Shown piece after piece: positions 13,263 to 25,590 of a stretch of DNA of 64,000 nt. Source of the stretch: Epiperipatus broadwayi (taxonomy: Eukaryota; Onychophora; Udeonychophora; Euonychophora; Peripatidae); NCBI GenBank assembly GCA_028023455.1, contig JAQFVV010000233.1, forward strand, positions 498,001 to 562,000, read 5' to 3'. The notes under the pieces are model-generated. The model saw nothing but the letters and a program-made list of their open reading frames with translations, did not search any database and was not told where the DNA came from. Each line of letters opens with the position of its first letter. The first letter of the stretch is position 1. The translations under genes and the position numbers were made by a program.

Positions 13263-13469
13263 TTATAGATTAGAGCAAAGTCGCATTAGTGACCAGGTGC
13301 CTGAGAAAATATTGGATGATAAAAATTTTTCATCCTTTGTGCATATGATATCAATTTTGTTTCTAAATGTATTAGGGTGTTTTGTGTCTGGTCCATACAT
13401 AAATGTACATCTGGTACACCATAGTGAGTATAATACAAATGTGCTAGTGTGAATAAATATCTTTTTCAA
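13263..13469 (-). pseudogene. LINE ORF2 extreme C-terminus
   Basis: Reads STFVLYSLWCTRCTFMY and ends TWSLMRLCSNL. This aligns with LTFVLWLTRCEHIFR and ESWAGVNLS at the C-terminus of the second LINE at 46 kb, so it is the last part of ORF2 after the zinc domain rather than a separate gene. It is separated from the zinc-domain piece by a frame break. Confidence 0.65.
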
Positions 13470-13502
13470 ATGTATTAAGAAGTGTTTGTATTCATACTCA
13501 TT

Positions 13503-13817
13503 TTAAAAAATGTTTGGAATGTCCCACCAGATATTATTGTATCTGGGGCATGTGAATAGAAAGTGTAATAGGGTTTCTGATTCTCTTTGATACAGCTTGC
13601 ATATATTTTCAATATTGGTACAATTCCTTTTATACCTACAGAAGTGAAGAGTTGGAAGTGTCTCGAGATTTAGTTTTATGAAAAAATCGTAGAATTTTGA
13701 CTCCAATGACCAATATTTAAAATTTTTTGTCAACTTCTTATTTGTTATGTTTAGATAATTTTTTTCATTATCATTGAAGGGGGAGTTGCAGACTGAATAA
13801 ACCTCCCAGTATTTCAT
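13503..13817 (-). pseudogene. LINE ORF2 zf-RVT domain fragment
   Basis: A 104-residue open piece of the ORF2 tail. It has the block KFYDFFIKLNLETLPTLHF (second LINE: KYMDFLIKLKLDSLPTNHF), followed by a CCHC motif of the zf-RVT type: Cys73, residue 76, His85, Cys90. Residue 76 is Tyr where Cys is expected, so the zinc site is broken by what looks like one G-to-A change. In intact LINEs this domain helps bind the template RNA or target DNA. Confidence 0.75.
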
Positions 13818-14299
13818 TTTATCCAGAGTGGGGGGGGGGAGAGAATATGTTAGATTGGGGATACTTAATAATGGAGAAATTACTTGTAGGTGGTGGCTTG
13901 TCTGTGGATGGGATTGTGAATGCTACTTCCAGATATGGGAAAATTTTGGCACATGATGATATTAGATTAAATGTTTTTTGGGTTTGAAAAATGTTGATAG
14001 AATGTAGGCCCAGTCCATTTTGAAATAGAGAGTGCACAATTTTTCTTAGGGATATTGATACTATTTTTTTTCCACAACAATTTCTTACATTTTCTGTAAA
14101 AGCTTTTGTGTGTATTATTATGGGTATATAGTATGTAACTCTTGTAATAACTAAGAGATTGACATGGATGACTTTGGCATAGAGTGATATGTATTATTTG
14201 GATAGAGAATTAATTATATCCTCAGATTTATTCATTAATTTCCTCTGTATCTGTGATTGCTTAAATGGAATGGAAATTCCAGAACCTGGTCATGTTGGC

Positions 14300-14830
14300 A
14301 TTCAGTGCATATGGACTAAGCACTAAATTTATGTAGATTAAACTCCAGTTTATATTCTGCTGAGTAGTTATTAAGAATTTTAATTAGCTTTGGTATCTGG
14401 TTTTTTATGAGCAAAAAGATAGTAATATCATCCATGTATGCAACACGTATAACATTAGCCTTCATTGCAAGCATAAATATTTCAACCATCTCGCTTTCAA
14501 TTGCTCTAAGGAGAGGATTGATATGAAAGGTAAATAGAAGGGTACTTAGTGGTGAGCCTTGTAGAATGGAGTTAAATGGAGTGAAGGATGGTGTGTACTT
14601 CTCACTAAGACTTATATGAATTTCTCTTCTTAAAGAAAAAGATTTGTAATGAAGTAGATTACTGCTCTGGAAATTGATATGTCTGCTAATGCATTAATTA
14701 GGATATTAATTGGTACCATATCAAATGCTGATTTAATGTCCAGTTGAACTACAACTGAACCGCACTTTTTGTTGTTTCTGACTGTGTTAGTAATTGTCTT
14801 ATCTAAAAAAGCTGCCTGCCCAGTTGAAAA
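14300..14830 (-). pseudogene. LINE reverse transcriptase core remnant
   Basis: On the minus strand the ordered RT boxes are visible: LDIKSAFDMVPINILINAL (motif A, catalytic Asp in the DIKSAFD context) near 14700-14750; ILQGSPLSTLLFTFHINPL (motif B) near 14520-14570; and VAYMDDITIFL (motif C) with YMDD at 14428-14439. Both aspartates of motif C are kept, but frameshifts and stops separate the boxes. Order and spacing fit a non-LTR reverse transcriptase. Confidence 0.75.
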
Positions 14831-15511
14831 TCCCTTCCTTGGGAACTAATTTTTTGACAATGGCAGAATATAGGGCTCAAATCTATCTTTAACTATTGAC
14901 TCCAGAATCTTGATACCAAGTAGGCTCATTTATATGAGTCTGAGATTTTGAAATGTGATAAAATCTCTCTTAGAAAGTTTGCTAAATCTGCTAGATATTT
15001 TACTGTGAAATGACAAATGTTTGTATGCAAAGCAAGGTATTCCATATATCTGGATGACATGAGTTTGATATTGAATACAACTTTTCTTCAAATCTCTTGG
15101 AACAAAAGCTATATTATCTTCTAGTGGGGCCAAAAAGTTTTATCGGAGGGGGGGGGCTGAATATTTCCCCTCTTTGCAAATTGTTTGTAGAATGAGTAGA
15201 GCAGCTCTAGCATATTATCACCTGCAATGGTTTGCTCTTCTACTTTGATAGCCCATGGAATCCGGTTTGCTGGAGCCTAATCTAGAGCCCAGTGAATATA
15301 CTGTCTAGACCACATGTGGGTTTGATTCAGGAATATATTACTCCTCTTTATCACCAAATATTCTTTGGGTGAGTCACATGATGGCCAATAGGCTTCTCTG
15401 AGGGACATAACATTTGTACAGCCCTCTGTAGTGGAAGCACTAAGCATTATTCTTTTATGCCCTTCATCTGCAAGTGCTAAAATCCTTGAGGGGAGGTGTA
15501 AGAGATTATGT

Positions 15512-16300
15512 TTATGAAGGTAATCTATGTCTGAACAGAATCCAAATCCATGTGATGAATTTTGAATATTGATATGTATATCTTTGAAAAGAGATATTCT
15601 TTAGTTTGACCTGGGAGCAATATTCTAATAGTTTTTCCTGTAGTGACTGTGGATCTATATGAAAAATCATTTTAAGACAAACTATCACAACCAAATGATC
15701 TAAAAAGGATGAGTTTATTAGTAGTATTTTGATTATATGATGCAGTGTTGGTGAATAAAACACAAAATCAATTAAAGATGAGTGTCTGCCATTGTTGAAT
15801 GAAACATAGTTTTGTGGAAAAAAATCTCCAGACATGAGAGGAAAAGCCAGCCTGTGTAACCATTTTTTAACAAATTAATTGTACAACTTGGTAAAATCTC
15901 TCATTAGTAATATCGGATATATTTATAATGCAAATTTTGTGTTTAGTATATGTATAAGATTATTTATAATTGTTTCATCTGGAGGAATATACAGACATGC
16001 TATGTTCAGTGTTATTTTTTATGATATACATTAATAATTAGCATGTGTGTATTGATATGTATTAGTTTATTAAATGAGCTGAATGGGCAAGTTTTGGTTA
16101 TCACAATTCCTGTCCCAGCCAATGGTAAGAATGTGGCTCTGGAAAACAATAATATTGATTGTCATAGAATCTAAATGGATCCATTTGTTATTTATTATGT
16201 ATCTTTGTCTCCAGCAGTCCAATTGTGTGTGGTCAGATAATGTTAATCCATTTTCTGAGTTTATAGTTTTTTTCTACAGAGTTTAATCTTCTGACATTAA
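15512..16300 (-). pseudogene. LINE APE-type endonuclease remnant
   Basis: The open piece at 15512-15835 reads RHSSLIDFVFYSPTLHHI, then SSFLDHLVVIVCL. This matches the end of APE-type LINE endonucleases, where an IDxV/I...T block is followed by SDHxxV. The Asp-His pair is kept with Leu before it in place of Ser. Upstream (15.85-16.3 kb) is broken. The enzyme nicks target DNA to start insertion; this copy is dead. Confidence 0.65.
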
Positions 16301-16806
16301 CTGACCTTATTTTTATCATCATTGCTTTATTTAGTGCATTTATGTAGAAATAAAAGAAATATGTTTATGTTAACTGTTAATTTCTATCTAAAGATATTGG
16401 ACTTTCATCCGACATATCTAGAGACTTGTTGTAAGCTGTTGTATTCGAGCATAGCTCACTTACTTCTATTATAATGAATTGCTCACTTGTAGTATTGCAC
16501 ACACAGGAATCTAATATGTTTTTGGCTGACTTTTTAATTAATTAGCACTATCCAGAGACTGTGATAAATCCTCTTCACTCAGTTGTGGGATTTGTAATTC
16601 ACTTTTCATTTCCCTTTTCATGCTTGGTGGACCTCATTTATGTTTGAATGTTAGTACATTTAAGTCCAGATATTGTTGATTCTATAATGTCTTGTGAAGT
16701 TTTGTTTAGAATTACTGTTTCTGGAATGGGTTTGCTGTGTTGATCTGATAGTGGGTAAAACTAAAACTAACCAAATCATCGATGTTAGCATCATTTATAT
16801 TAGTGA

Positions 16807-16998
16807 TTAATGGTCTTCCATTTGTGTGTGGCATATTATTTTTATCATTTTTCCCTTGCATTGATGTGTTGTTCTCATTTCACAGTGTGGACATTTAATT
16901 TTTGGACACACATTTATGATGTGACCTCTTTCTTTATAGTTGAAGTACTGAAGTTTAACTCCATGTATTATTATGAGGAGCATGGTTTTTTGATCCAT
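16807..16998 (-). pseudogene. LINE ORF1 zinc-knuckle fragment
   Basis: A 63-codon piece with LQYFNYKERGHIINVC followed by CPHCEMRTTHQC. This is the gag-like double knuckle found near the end of many LINE ORF1 proteins, which bind the element's RNA. In the first knuckle the expected CX2CX4HX4C is Tyr18-x2-Tyr21-x4-His26-x4-Cys31: both leading cysteines have become tyrosine, each explained by one TGT-to-TAT change. The second knuckle keeps Cys36 and Cys39. It lies upstream of ORF2, as expected. Confidence 0.7.
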
Positions 16999-17345
16999 AA
17001 TTAATGTAGTGATGTTATTCAGATTTACATTTTATTTAGGTACAGTTTAAATTGATAATTGTTGCTTAGTATTGGTATAGGTGTATCTCTTAGATATGTA
17101 GGTTGGAAGGTCACCACTGACCCAAAAGGTAACATTAATGCAATAATTGAAGTTGGTGTTTTTAATAATCCCTGTTACATAGTTTTCTCTATTCTGGTCT
17201 ATTTTGATTAACGCATATTTTCTAGTGTGAGAATAGTTTTCTCAAATGTATTTCTCTGCCCTTCATCAAAAAATTCAATGGCAATATATCTGGGGTTAGG
17301 ATGTTCACCAATCCCAGCAAACAACATGTGGGATTCTATACAACA

Positions 17346-18899
17346 GATTATTTTATAATTATGTAATCATGTGAATCACAAAAAAGATAAATTTACAATA
17401 TAAAATATCAATGTCTTATCAGCTAATATATTTAAAAAGTTATAAAATGTTGAAAATTCTATTTGTTGATGGATAGTAAGCAATTCTATCATGTCCAAGA
17501 TGAAATGAACAAGTCATGAAGAGAATCAAAAATATTCCAAGCAGCTAAATGTTATCAAGTAAACTCATGTTTGTTTGTTTGTTTGTTTTTCAGGTATTCA
17601 TTTTGCAGACAATTTAGCAAATCATTCAGAATAGTTGGTAAATGTCATAAACTTAAACCTTAATTTGAAAATATACTAAAAATAGAAAACAAAAAAAATT
17701 TCAATTAGCAACTTAACTAACTCTGTAGAGAAACAATAAAAAACTCAGATGCACAAAATAGTTTAAAGTTTATATTAGTGCAGAGCTATATGCAGAAAAA
17801 TATTTCAGGGGAGGGGGGTTTTGTTTTAATTTGGAAAAGTAATACTGACTAATTTCATTTGGGCATGGTAATGGTGCAATTAGAAAATGATCTGGGAGGC
17901 AGGGCTAGCAACACAAGCAATTTTTTTTTTTAATTTTCAAGGTCAAACGTACCCAAAAATAATATTTATAAATAAAATATACAAACATATAATATATTTC
18001 ATATGTAAGTCTATTGTTTTTAGTTTATTTTGTGAATGTACATGCATGTAATTATTTACATTAGAAGATTTTCTCACAAAATTTGAAAAAATTTCGTGTT
18101 TCGTAATCACTAGAAATAGAGGAACACAAATTCCCAATGCCAATAATCAATTGCATTTCAATTCCAGCAGTTCAGTTTAGATGATTTAAAAAAACAAAAG
18201 TAAATTTATGTGAATGAATTACAAACTAAAGTTGATGACTATGAAATTACTCCATCATAAAAACATAACAGTCACACATCAATCAATAATAATTACAAGA
18301 AATTTTTTAAGTAAATTAACTTTTAAAAGTTAGTTTTTTATTGATTTTCTATATGTATTTTGAGCACATATAAGATAAATATGCAATAAAAGTATTTTGT
18401 TTATAATGAACCATTAAATTAATTTAAGACATAAACTGGGGAAAAAATATTACATTTTCTTTAGCTGGTGAGAGCGTTAATGTAAATGTCCAAAGAAGAG
18501 GAGAGGGGATTCTACCAGTAACTTCCCTGGCTATGCCTCTGTTAAAAGTAAGGTAATATAATGGTAAACTATAAAAGTATAAGTCTTTTGAGACTTCTTG
18601 CTAAACACAAAAATATTAGTAGTACTTCCATGAAAAATTTATTATGCAAAATATTTTATTGTTTTGTAATATAATGCCTTCAGTAATAAATTATTTTATA
18701 AACAATGTTAATTTAAATCTCAACCAAACAAAAGAAAAAATTAAATGTTTAGTTTAAATTTTTAAAATTGAATTGAATGTGGTATTTCAATAGGTTAAGT
18801 AAGCTTAAAAAATTTTTAATATGATATTCTACATACTAAAATTTAGAATACCACTGAAATATCCCATTTATTATTATTTATTAGAAATAAAGTGACATA
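17346..18899. other. Spacer between LINE and hAT, with a (GTTT)n run
   Basis: No gene recognised. A (GTTT)n repeat lies at 17569-17590. The 66-codon minus frame at 17943-18143 resembles nothing I know. Confidence 0.5.
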
Positions 18900-20880
18900 C
18901 ATTTATATAATAATTATAAAAGCATAAGCCTTCTTGGACTCTTTGCCAAAGCATCTAAAACTTTGTCAGAATCTAAAGAAGCACTCAATTCCTGGTAAAT
19001 GTTCATTATAGCTAAGCCATTCAATCTCTGTTCTGATATCATGTTCTATAAGTAAGTCTTGATTTTATGTAATGTAAAAAAATATTGTTCAGCTGTTGCT
19101 GTTGTTACAGGTAACACTGCAAACAACTTTAACATATTGTGAATTATAGGATATCAAATATTCAAGCAAAAGGTAAAGTCTATTGATATTTTTGATCAAT
19201 GATGCTTCTACATCTTCAATTCACCAAAAAATGCTTCTTTACTGCAAGTAATATCAACTGATCATTGTTCATTGATGGCTTTATAAAAGGATTTTGACAT
19301 TTGCTGCTTATTTAATGTTTTGAGGGGGGAAATTTTCTATGTTCTGCAAATTTTTTCTGTGCTGTAAGAATTTGCCATGAATTTGAGTAAAAAAAATCAA
19401 AAAATGGCAGAAAAAGTGATATCCTATAAGACTTTCTGGACTGTCAGTTTCAATATTTGATCACTGTGTCTGCTTTGCAGTTCTTCTAGAAATTTCAAAC
19501 TCACAGACACCTGATGATTGTAAAATTTCCTTACCATTTTTAAAAATATTGGTAAATTTTAAATGTAATTCTTAAATTTCTCTTTCCAAATTTTCACACA
19601 AATGAACACAGATTTTCAAATCACTTTGTTTTGAATGCAGGAATGCAGTTAATCCATGAGAAAATGAGAATATGTGATTAGCAATGCACATTCCAATAAT
19701 ACAAATAGGTGTTTTATAACCGATCTAAATATTAAAGCTTTATTTGATGCTTCACTGTCTGTAAATACTTCAATTTCAGCAAGGGGGGTCATTAATGGTC
19801 TTGTAAAATTCAACAAATATTGAAAGTGCATCTAAGTATTCAATCCATCTCATTTTTCAGAATTTGATTAGCCACTTCTTTTTGATTCCAAATTTACCTT
19901 TTCAATGTTTTTTCACAACACAAATTCCCATTTTGGCGATTGTCTAAAAAAGTTATAATTGAGGACATCATTCCTAAATAATTTCTAATACCAGGAATAA
20001 TGCAAGTAGAAGAAAAGGCTAGATTCAAGCATAAATCACATGTGGGAATATTTCTTTTACTTTTGCTGCACAGCCATTAAATTACCTACTCATATTATTA
20101 GCCCTGTCAAATCCCATATCTCACAAGTTATTAAGATCAAGGCCAAATCTCTCTAAGAGATTGAATTAGTATCTGAGATAATGAAGGTCCATGAGTATAA
20201 CAAAAAGGTACAAATTTTAGGAAGTCTTGGCAAATAACAAATATGTCATGCATCAACTTGATTGATGTACATGACATTTATCGAAACTTATTCAGTTTCC
20301 GGTATATCTGTTGTATCATCTGCAGGGACAGAAAAAAATGAAAAATTTTTAACAAGTCTTACAAGTTTTGATATCAAAATGTTTCTGCATGAATTTATAA
20401 TTTCATTCTGTATTCTGAGAGTTAAATAAGTCACATTTCTATCAGCTGTTTCTAAATGCATTTGAAGAAACTGCTCTCTTGCTTCAATGCAAAACTTTAA
20501 TAAGGTTCTAAATTTGCCTACATTTCTAGATCCTCATCTTCCTTATTGTTTTCAAAAGATCCAGAATGACTATGCCCTTTTAGAGACAGCCCCTCTTTTC
20601 TGAAAAAAATTACAGTTTTAATTATAGTCTTTAATTTCTTTCAATTCTCTTCAATCTGAGATTTTCTTCCTTTATCAATTTGTTTTGTAACATCTTCTGT
20701 TCCATTTTCAAAAACCACCAATAATTATTTAGCTTTTTCCCACTTTTTAATGGCTTGTTTACTAGTACTCCAAGAGTTATATGCTTACCTAAATCAAAAT
20801 GGCCTGCAAAGGCTTCAAAAGCAAATCTCAATATTACATTCAGCTTTATGGGTTGAAACAAATTGCATTCCCATCACCAC
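18900..20880 (-). pseudogene. hAT transposase pseudogene (ZMYM1/DUF4371 type)
   Basis: Minus-strand remnant of a hAT-superfamily DNA transposase. N-to-C order: an IKKWEKAK / VFENGTEDVTKQIDKGRK block near 20650-20760 (the segment before the catalytic domain); GLSLKGHSHSGSFENN near 20545-20600; a DETTD-type catalytic block, here ADDTTDIPETE, near 20285-20345; SQILIQSLRE and MGFDRANNMSG near 20090-20190; and at the C-terminus the hAT dimerisation block LPVTTATAEQYFF (19075-19132), followed by ISEQRLNGLAIMNIY and DKVLDALAKSPRRL near 18930-19030. These are the marks of the DUF4371 plus hAT C-terminal family. Many frameshifts and stops are present. No terminal inverted repeats or 8-bp target duplications were located, and the N-terminal BED/TTF zinc finger is absent or unreadable. 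Confidence 0.85.
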
Positions 20881-21039
20881 ATTTATCCAAAAAAAGATTT
20901 AGCATCATTATGAGTCTACTAACAAAAAAAAAAAACAGATTATTAATAGTGCAATATGACAAATTTTAAGATGGTTGATGACAAAAATGGCACCAAATAT
21001 TGACAAATATGTATCATCACACCAAGCTCAGTTCTCTCA

Positions 21040-23060
21040 ATAATAGTATTATATAGTTGCATTTTTGATAATATTTTTTGATTTATTCTATTTTGAGCAA
21101 GACATCAGTATTGTTAAATTCTTATAATAAATAAATAAAAATCTGTCTTTATTTTTTCTAAGAGGAGTGCTGATTCAATTACTAATTAAAAAGATAGGTT
21201 CTGATCCAAAAAAGATTGGCAATCATTGATCTACTCTATCAAACCTTTAAATAATTCAAAGTAAAATTGATTTGATTTTGGCAATCAATAGCTTGTGCTT
21301 TAATATATATATAATAAAGTTTGTTTCAATAGATAGTACAGGATAACATTATTCCTTCTTCTAAACTAAGTGATGTATAATTCTATTATAATTTTTTTTT
21401 CTAATAATTTTGTACAAATTGGCAATAAAAAAATAAGTCTAAAATTAGATAGATCTGACTTTTAGTCTGATTTTTAAATTGAGTTATTTTAGAATTGGAT
21501 CTAAAAGCTCCTTACAATTTTTATAAATTAATATAATATACTGTCATGTGCAATATTTTTTTTTATTTTTCAAAGATCTAGATGCATTATAATCTCAGAC
21601 TGGTTATTACTGAATTATTATTTTCTACAAGATTATTAGCAAAAACAGTAATTATGTGAACTTTCATGAGTATGTTATATTTGAAATGAGAAATATTTAA
21701 TGAAATGATCTGGCTGGATATCAGTTATTGATATACTTTTGGTCTTAAGATGCTCCTTCATGATATTCCAAAATTCACTTTGATTATCATAAATATTATT
21801 TTGCAAATTCTCCATATATAAGTGAAAAATCCTCCTAATTTTTTTTAAATCAAAAATTGATCTAATTTTAGTTATTCAAAAACATTCTACTTCTGTATTT
21901 CTTGACTAGATTATGAACATATTTTCTTTGTCTATATTTGATAAGTTTTTTAGAAAACTATTTAGAAAATTTAGTGGACTTTATACATCTTCCTAAATAT
22001 TAGATAGCAAATATTTCTGCTCATTATGAGACATAATCCTCTCAATTAACGTTTTAAATTGATAAATATAATTCAAAATAATCACCTCTAGAATAATTTC
22101 TTTTGTTAATAGTATGGATATCAAAAATTAATGATAAGTCTATGTCGAGTGTAAAATGATGAGGATTTTCAATCACTAGAAAATGTTCACATTTCTGGGT
22201 ACTAATGTGCTAATCATTAGTGATTACTAAATCAAAGGCATAGCTATGGTTAATGTATATATCATTGAGTTATGGTAAGGCTCAAAAAGTTATATAAATG
22301 TGTTAAATAATTGCATTTAAAAGTATTATTTTGACATTGTTTTTATAATACACAATATTCAAATCCATCATAATCACTATTTCATGTTTCTATAAAATAA
22401 GAAATGTCTCCATACTTCTAGATTTGATTTTAAAGATTCCTACAAAGTATTGGGAGGAGATATACATATTTTCTATTAAGAGTTTAGAATTATTTAATTC
22501 AAGTTTAATCATTAGTGCATCAAATGAAAAGTATGGAATGTTGATGTACTTACAAAATATTTCTTGAGTACAATGAATGCACCTCTACTTTTATAAGATA
22601 TAAATACTAACCCCATCATATTTAAAGATTATATTTATTATCCAATAATTCATTATAGATATATTTTTTTATTCATATTTCTGTTAAACATATATGTCAT
22701 AATTTTATGTTTAATTTTACACAGCTTTGTGTGCAATTTTCTTAAATTTTATAAATAGGCATTTAATATTATTTTATCTATTAATGACATATTGTCAAGA
22801 TGTATAGACATTGACTGTAATACATTATGGTGATTAAATGCTGAATCATTTACTTCTTTAATGATATTATCAAATTGAGATTTATTATATCTTCTACAAA
22901 AAAAGAATAGGACTGAACCAAGTGGTCAAGATTCTAGGTTTGTTATATATCTTGTATATTGGTTATCCACAGAAATGTAAAAGCAGCATACTTTTTATTT
23001 TCAGACTGCCTTTATAGCAGAAGATTCATGTATTAAATATATTTATTAGATAATTAATAT
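21040..23060 (-). pseudogene. LINE ORF2 5' half: endonuclease and linker
   Basis: Minus-strand remnant, much decayed. Readable blocks in order: RKLHTKLCKIKHKIMTYM near 22700-22750 (start of an APE-type endonuclease, where 'LRTKLxELK' is usual); RGAFIVLKKYFV near 22570; a LLIENMYISPPNTL block near 22450; MKIVIMMDLNI near 22370; SYAFDLVITND...STQKCEHFLVIE near 22170-22240 (endonuclease end); then FWNIMKEHLKTKSISITDI with PDHFIKYFS near 21700-21790 (linker before the reverse transcriptase). No catalytic RT motif was found, so the copy seems to stop before or within RT. A stretch near 22800-22950 (SQFDNIIKEVNDSAFNHHN) may belong to the same element. Confidence 0.55.
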
Positions 23061-23799
23061 CTTTCTCAATCATTGCCATACCAATTTGTGAGAAAATTTT
23101 TATTCATTTTTGATTTAATAATCAAAATGTTCTGATTTGTATAACTTCTCATTATACCTTATCTATTTGTTTTCATTCTATTAATGTGTTTTTTTTATAT
23201 GATACTGTAATGAGTAATCATTATTGTTAATTTCTCTATTTTGCCCAATTAGGTTAGCATGTATTTTTTTCTATATATTTTTGGCATGTTTCTATGTTTA
23301 TACTATTATTATTATCATCATTGCTACTATTATCATCAGATAAATTTATTAAATTAGTCCAAATCTGATTCACTAATTTTGCTTTTCATTTTGTCATTAT
23401 TAGTTTCAATATCAGTATCAATTTTATAAATTTTCTCGTCCTTTTCAGACTAATCTATTTTAATTTTATTATAAAATGATCGATTTGCAATACGACTTTT
23501 CATTGTTAATTTTCCAGTTTGTTTTGTTTCTTTTTTTAGATTGTTGAGATTTAATTTTATTGACAATAGATAATCACTACTCATTTATAATTACTTTATG
23601 ATTAAAACTTTTTTACTCCATCACATTGAATAATGTTTCTTCTAAAAATAAATTGTTCAATTTTAGTTATATGTCAGAGATGTGACATCAAATTTAAAAG
23701 GATTTCTTTATAACAATTATTATTGTCAAAATTTATTCATATTATACAACTTCTACAGGATGAAATGTTAATACTACAGGTAAAAAAAATCTGACGTAC

Positions 23800-24225
23800 T
23801 TGAAATAAAAACTATTGTTAAACAAGCATATGAGAGTGGTCTTTGATATTGTTTACATGTTTGACGGTGGAAATTTTAATTTGAATAATTTAAATGTGAA
23901 AACAATAATTTCTTGGATTCTGAATTTACAATATGATGATTGTGCTATTTTTTTCCGGTTCAAAAGACGATTTATACAATGTTTTTAATATTTTTAATGC
24001 ATTGGAGAGCTACTATTATTTTAGAAAGAAAAATTTGCTGCTGAAGAAATTAAGATAATATTGTAAATTATCAAGTAAGCAGAAAAATGGACAAACATGT
24101 TTTACATGTGGACATATTTGTAATTTACAAATTGGTTTGTGTAATCATTGTAAAACTCACTTCTGGAGGTCCCCTCTCTCTCCTTTTTTTTTTTTTTTTT
24201 GGAATTGGAATAGCCATACTTGTTT
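23800..24225 (+). pseudogene. Second RTE-like family: internally deleted 3' end
   Basis: The left part reads FDGGNFNLNNLNVKT and LQYDDCAIFF, matching the region around the catalytic LQYADDCAxxAH box of RTE-like reverse transcriptases; the first Ala of the box is lost. Within about 100 bases it passes to a WRATI-type block and then CFTCGHICNLQIGL with CNHCKTHF, the zinc-finger-like C-terminus (CxxCG..C.S+IGL..H...H) common in these LINEs. The few hundred residues normally between these parts are missing. The end (GGAATTGGAATAGCCATACT) is shared with the copy at 30.4 kb. Confidence 0.65.
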
Positions 24226-25109
24226 AGCAATGACTATATATTATTGTTATTGGATGTAGGGCTTGTTGTATCTTTTCACTGAAGCATGAAAAATATGAAT
24301 CAAAATTGAATGTAACATTTGAACTATTTTTAAAAGAAGTTTTTTTTTTCTTTATTGTTAATAATATTAGAATTAGTCTAGCAAAAGTGGCAATTATTCC
24401 CATTAAATGTTATCAAATTTAAATCTACTATTGATAATTTTAAGATTTCAGAACAAATTGTTCATTAGTGATAACAGAAAAACAAAACTAATGTATCTTA
24501 TTGCAATTTATATTATTATTAAATAAACTATCAAAGTGTACGTTCTTGCTTTGTTTAACAGATGAAGCTGTTAAGCAATGTGTACTAATATCCTGGTTGA
24601 TTTGATAAGACATTTGAATCCCTAAGCTATGTTGTTTTTTACAATTATCACAAGTAAAAGCAGCTAATCCAACTTCATATATCTGTAAATGTATTAATTC
24701 AGGATTAATACATGCTAAATAAAACTTATTTCCACATTTTTTACCAATGATCCTTATTTTTCAAAAATTAAGTTTCTACAATTAGAACTTGGTGTTTCAT
24801 CACCATCATAATGATAATAATAACAACAAAACGAAAAATTCAATCTTTCCTTTTCTGGAGATTTTTATTAATAGAATTCTTCAGTTTAGTGTATCTTGAG
24901 AATAAAAAGATAAAGCTAAATTAGTTGTCCAGAGAGATAATGAAGATAGTAATCAAAAATTTTAATAATTATTATTAATTTAAATATCAGAATAAACTAA
25001 TTCATTGAAAATCACTAAAAATAATCACTCATATCAAAATCAGTTATATATATATATATGTGTGTGTATAATACTTAAATACATGTATACTGTCCATGCT
25101 AAACTTAAT
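24226..25109. other. A/T-rich spacer, (TA)n/(TG)n at right edge
   Basis: No gene recognised. A (TA)n tract passing into TGTGTGTG lies at about 25045-25070. Confidence 0.5.
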
Positions 25110-25590
25110 GTAATTATAAGTGACTTGAACTCAGATTTTCATATTCCCCACAGCTATCCAATCCACCTTAACACATGACCACATATGTCTAAAAAAGATC
25201 AAAGATCTCCAATATATGTATTTTGTGCTAAACCAGCACTCATCAGTTGAACCATATTACTATCTTGGGTACAACAATAATATTGGCATCAACAAGGGCA
25301 TTTTATCCTCAGATTTGCAATGATATGGATGGCTGAAGAGTTGGAGAGTGGAGGAGATTGAAGTTTGTCCTGTGAAGGTTGAAGATTTGCCATCTTAATA
25401 TAAAATGAGCAGTGGTTGCATATATGTGTGTGATATGGTGATCTGGACCAACCGATGATTGCTGGTTCAGCAGAAAATATGTATATTGGAGATCATTAAT
25501 CTTTTCCAAATGTATGTGGTCATGTGTATTATTTGTATAAGATGGATTTCATTGCCATGGGAGTATGAAAGTCTGAGTCCAAATTCCTTA
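25110..25590. mobile_element. Foldback / inverted-repeat element
   Basis: Two arms of about 150 bases face each other: about 25110-25265 and 25430-25590, with a spacer of about 165 bases. The outer ends read ATTATAAGTGACTTGAACTC and, on the other strand, ATTATAAGGAATTTGGACTC. The inner parts share GATCTCCAATATA, AACCAGCA and ATCAGTTG/ATCGGTTG blocks. A single-arm relative lies at 59910-60080. The element has no coding capacity I can see and sits directly against RTE copy B. It could be a MITE-like DNA element or a pair of inverted copies of a short repeat. Confidence 0.7.

Larger units (their letters stand above)
13080..17345 (-). mobile_element. Nearly full-length decayed LINE (LINE-1st copy), APE/zf-RVT type
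   Basis: Minus-strand non-LTR retrotransposon. From its 5' end (high coordinates) it holds an ORF1 piece with zinc knuckles (16807-16998), an endonuclease end (15512-15835), reverse transcriptase boxes including YMDD (14428-14439) and a C-terminal CCHC domain (13503-13817). ORF2 ends near 13263. A minus-strand AATAAA lies near 13085, the likely 3' end. Frames are broken throughout. Related sequence occurs at 45.9-48.2 kb, and the C-terminal domains of the two align along their length. Clade is not certain: the YMDD/YVDD box and terminal zf-RVT fit L1/Tx1-like or I/Jockey-like elements. The 5' boundary is only approximate. Confidence 0.8.

Noticed and set aside
18900-20880. Host ZMYM1-like gene
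   Set aside because: The similarity is to the hAT-derived domains. Stops and frameshifts throughout and no intron structure point to a transposon remnant.
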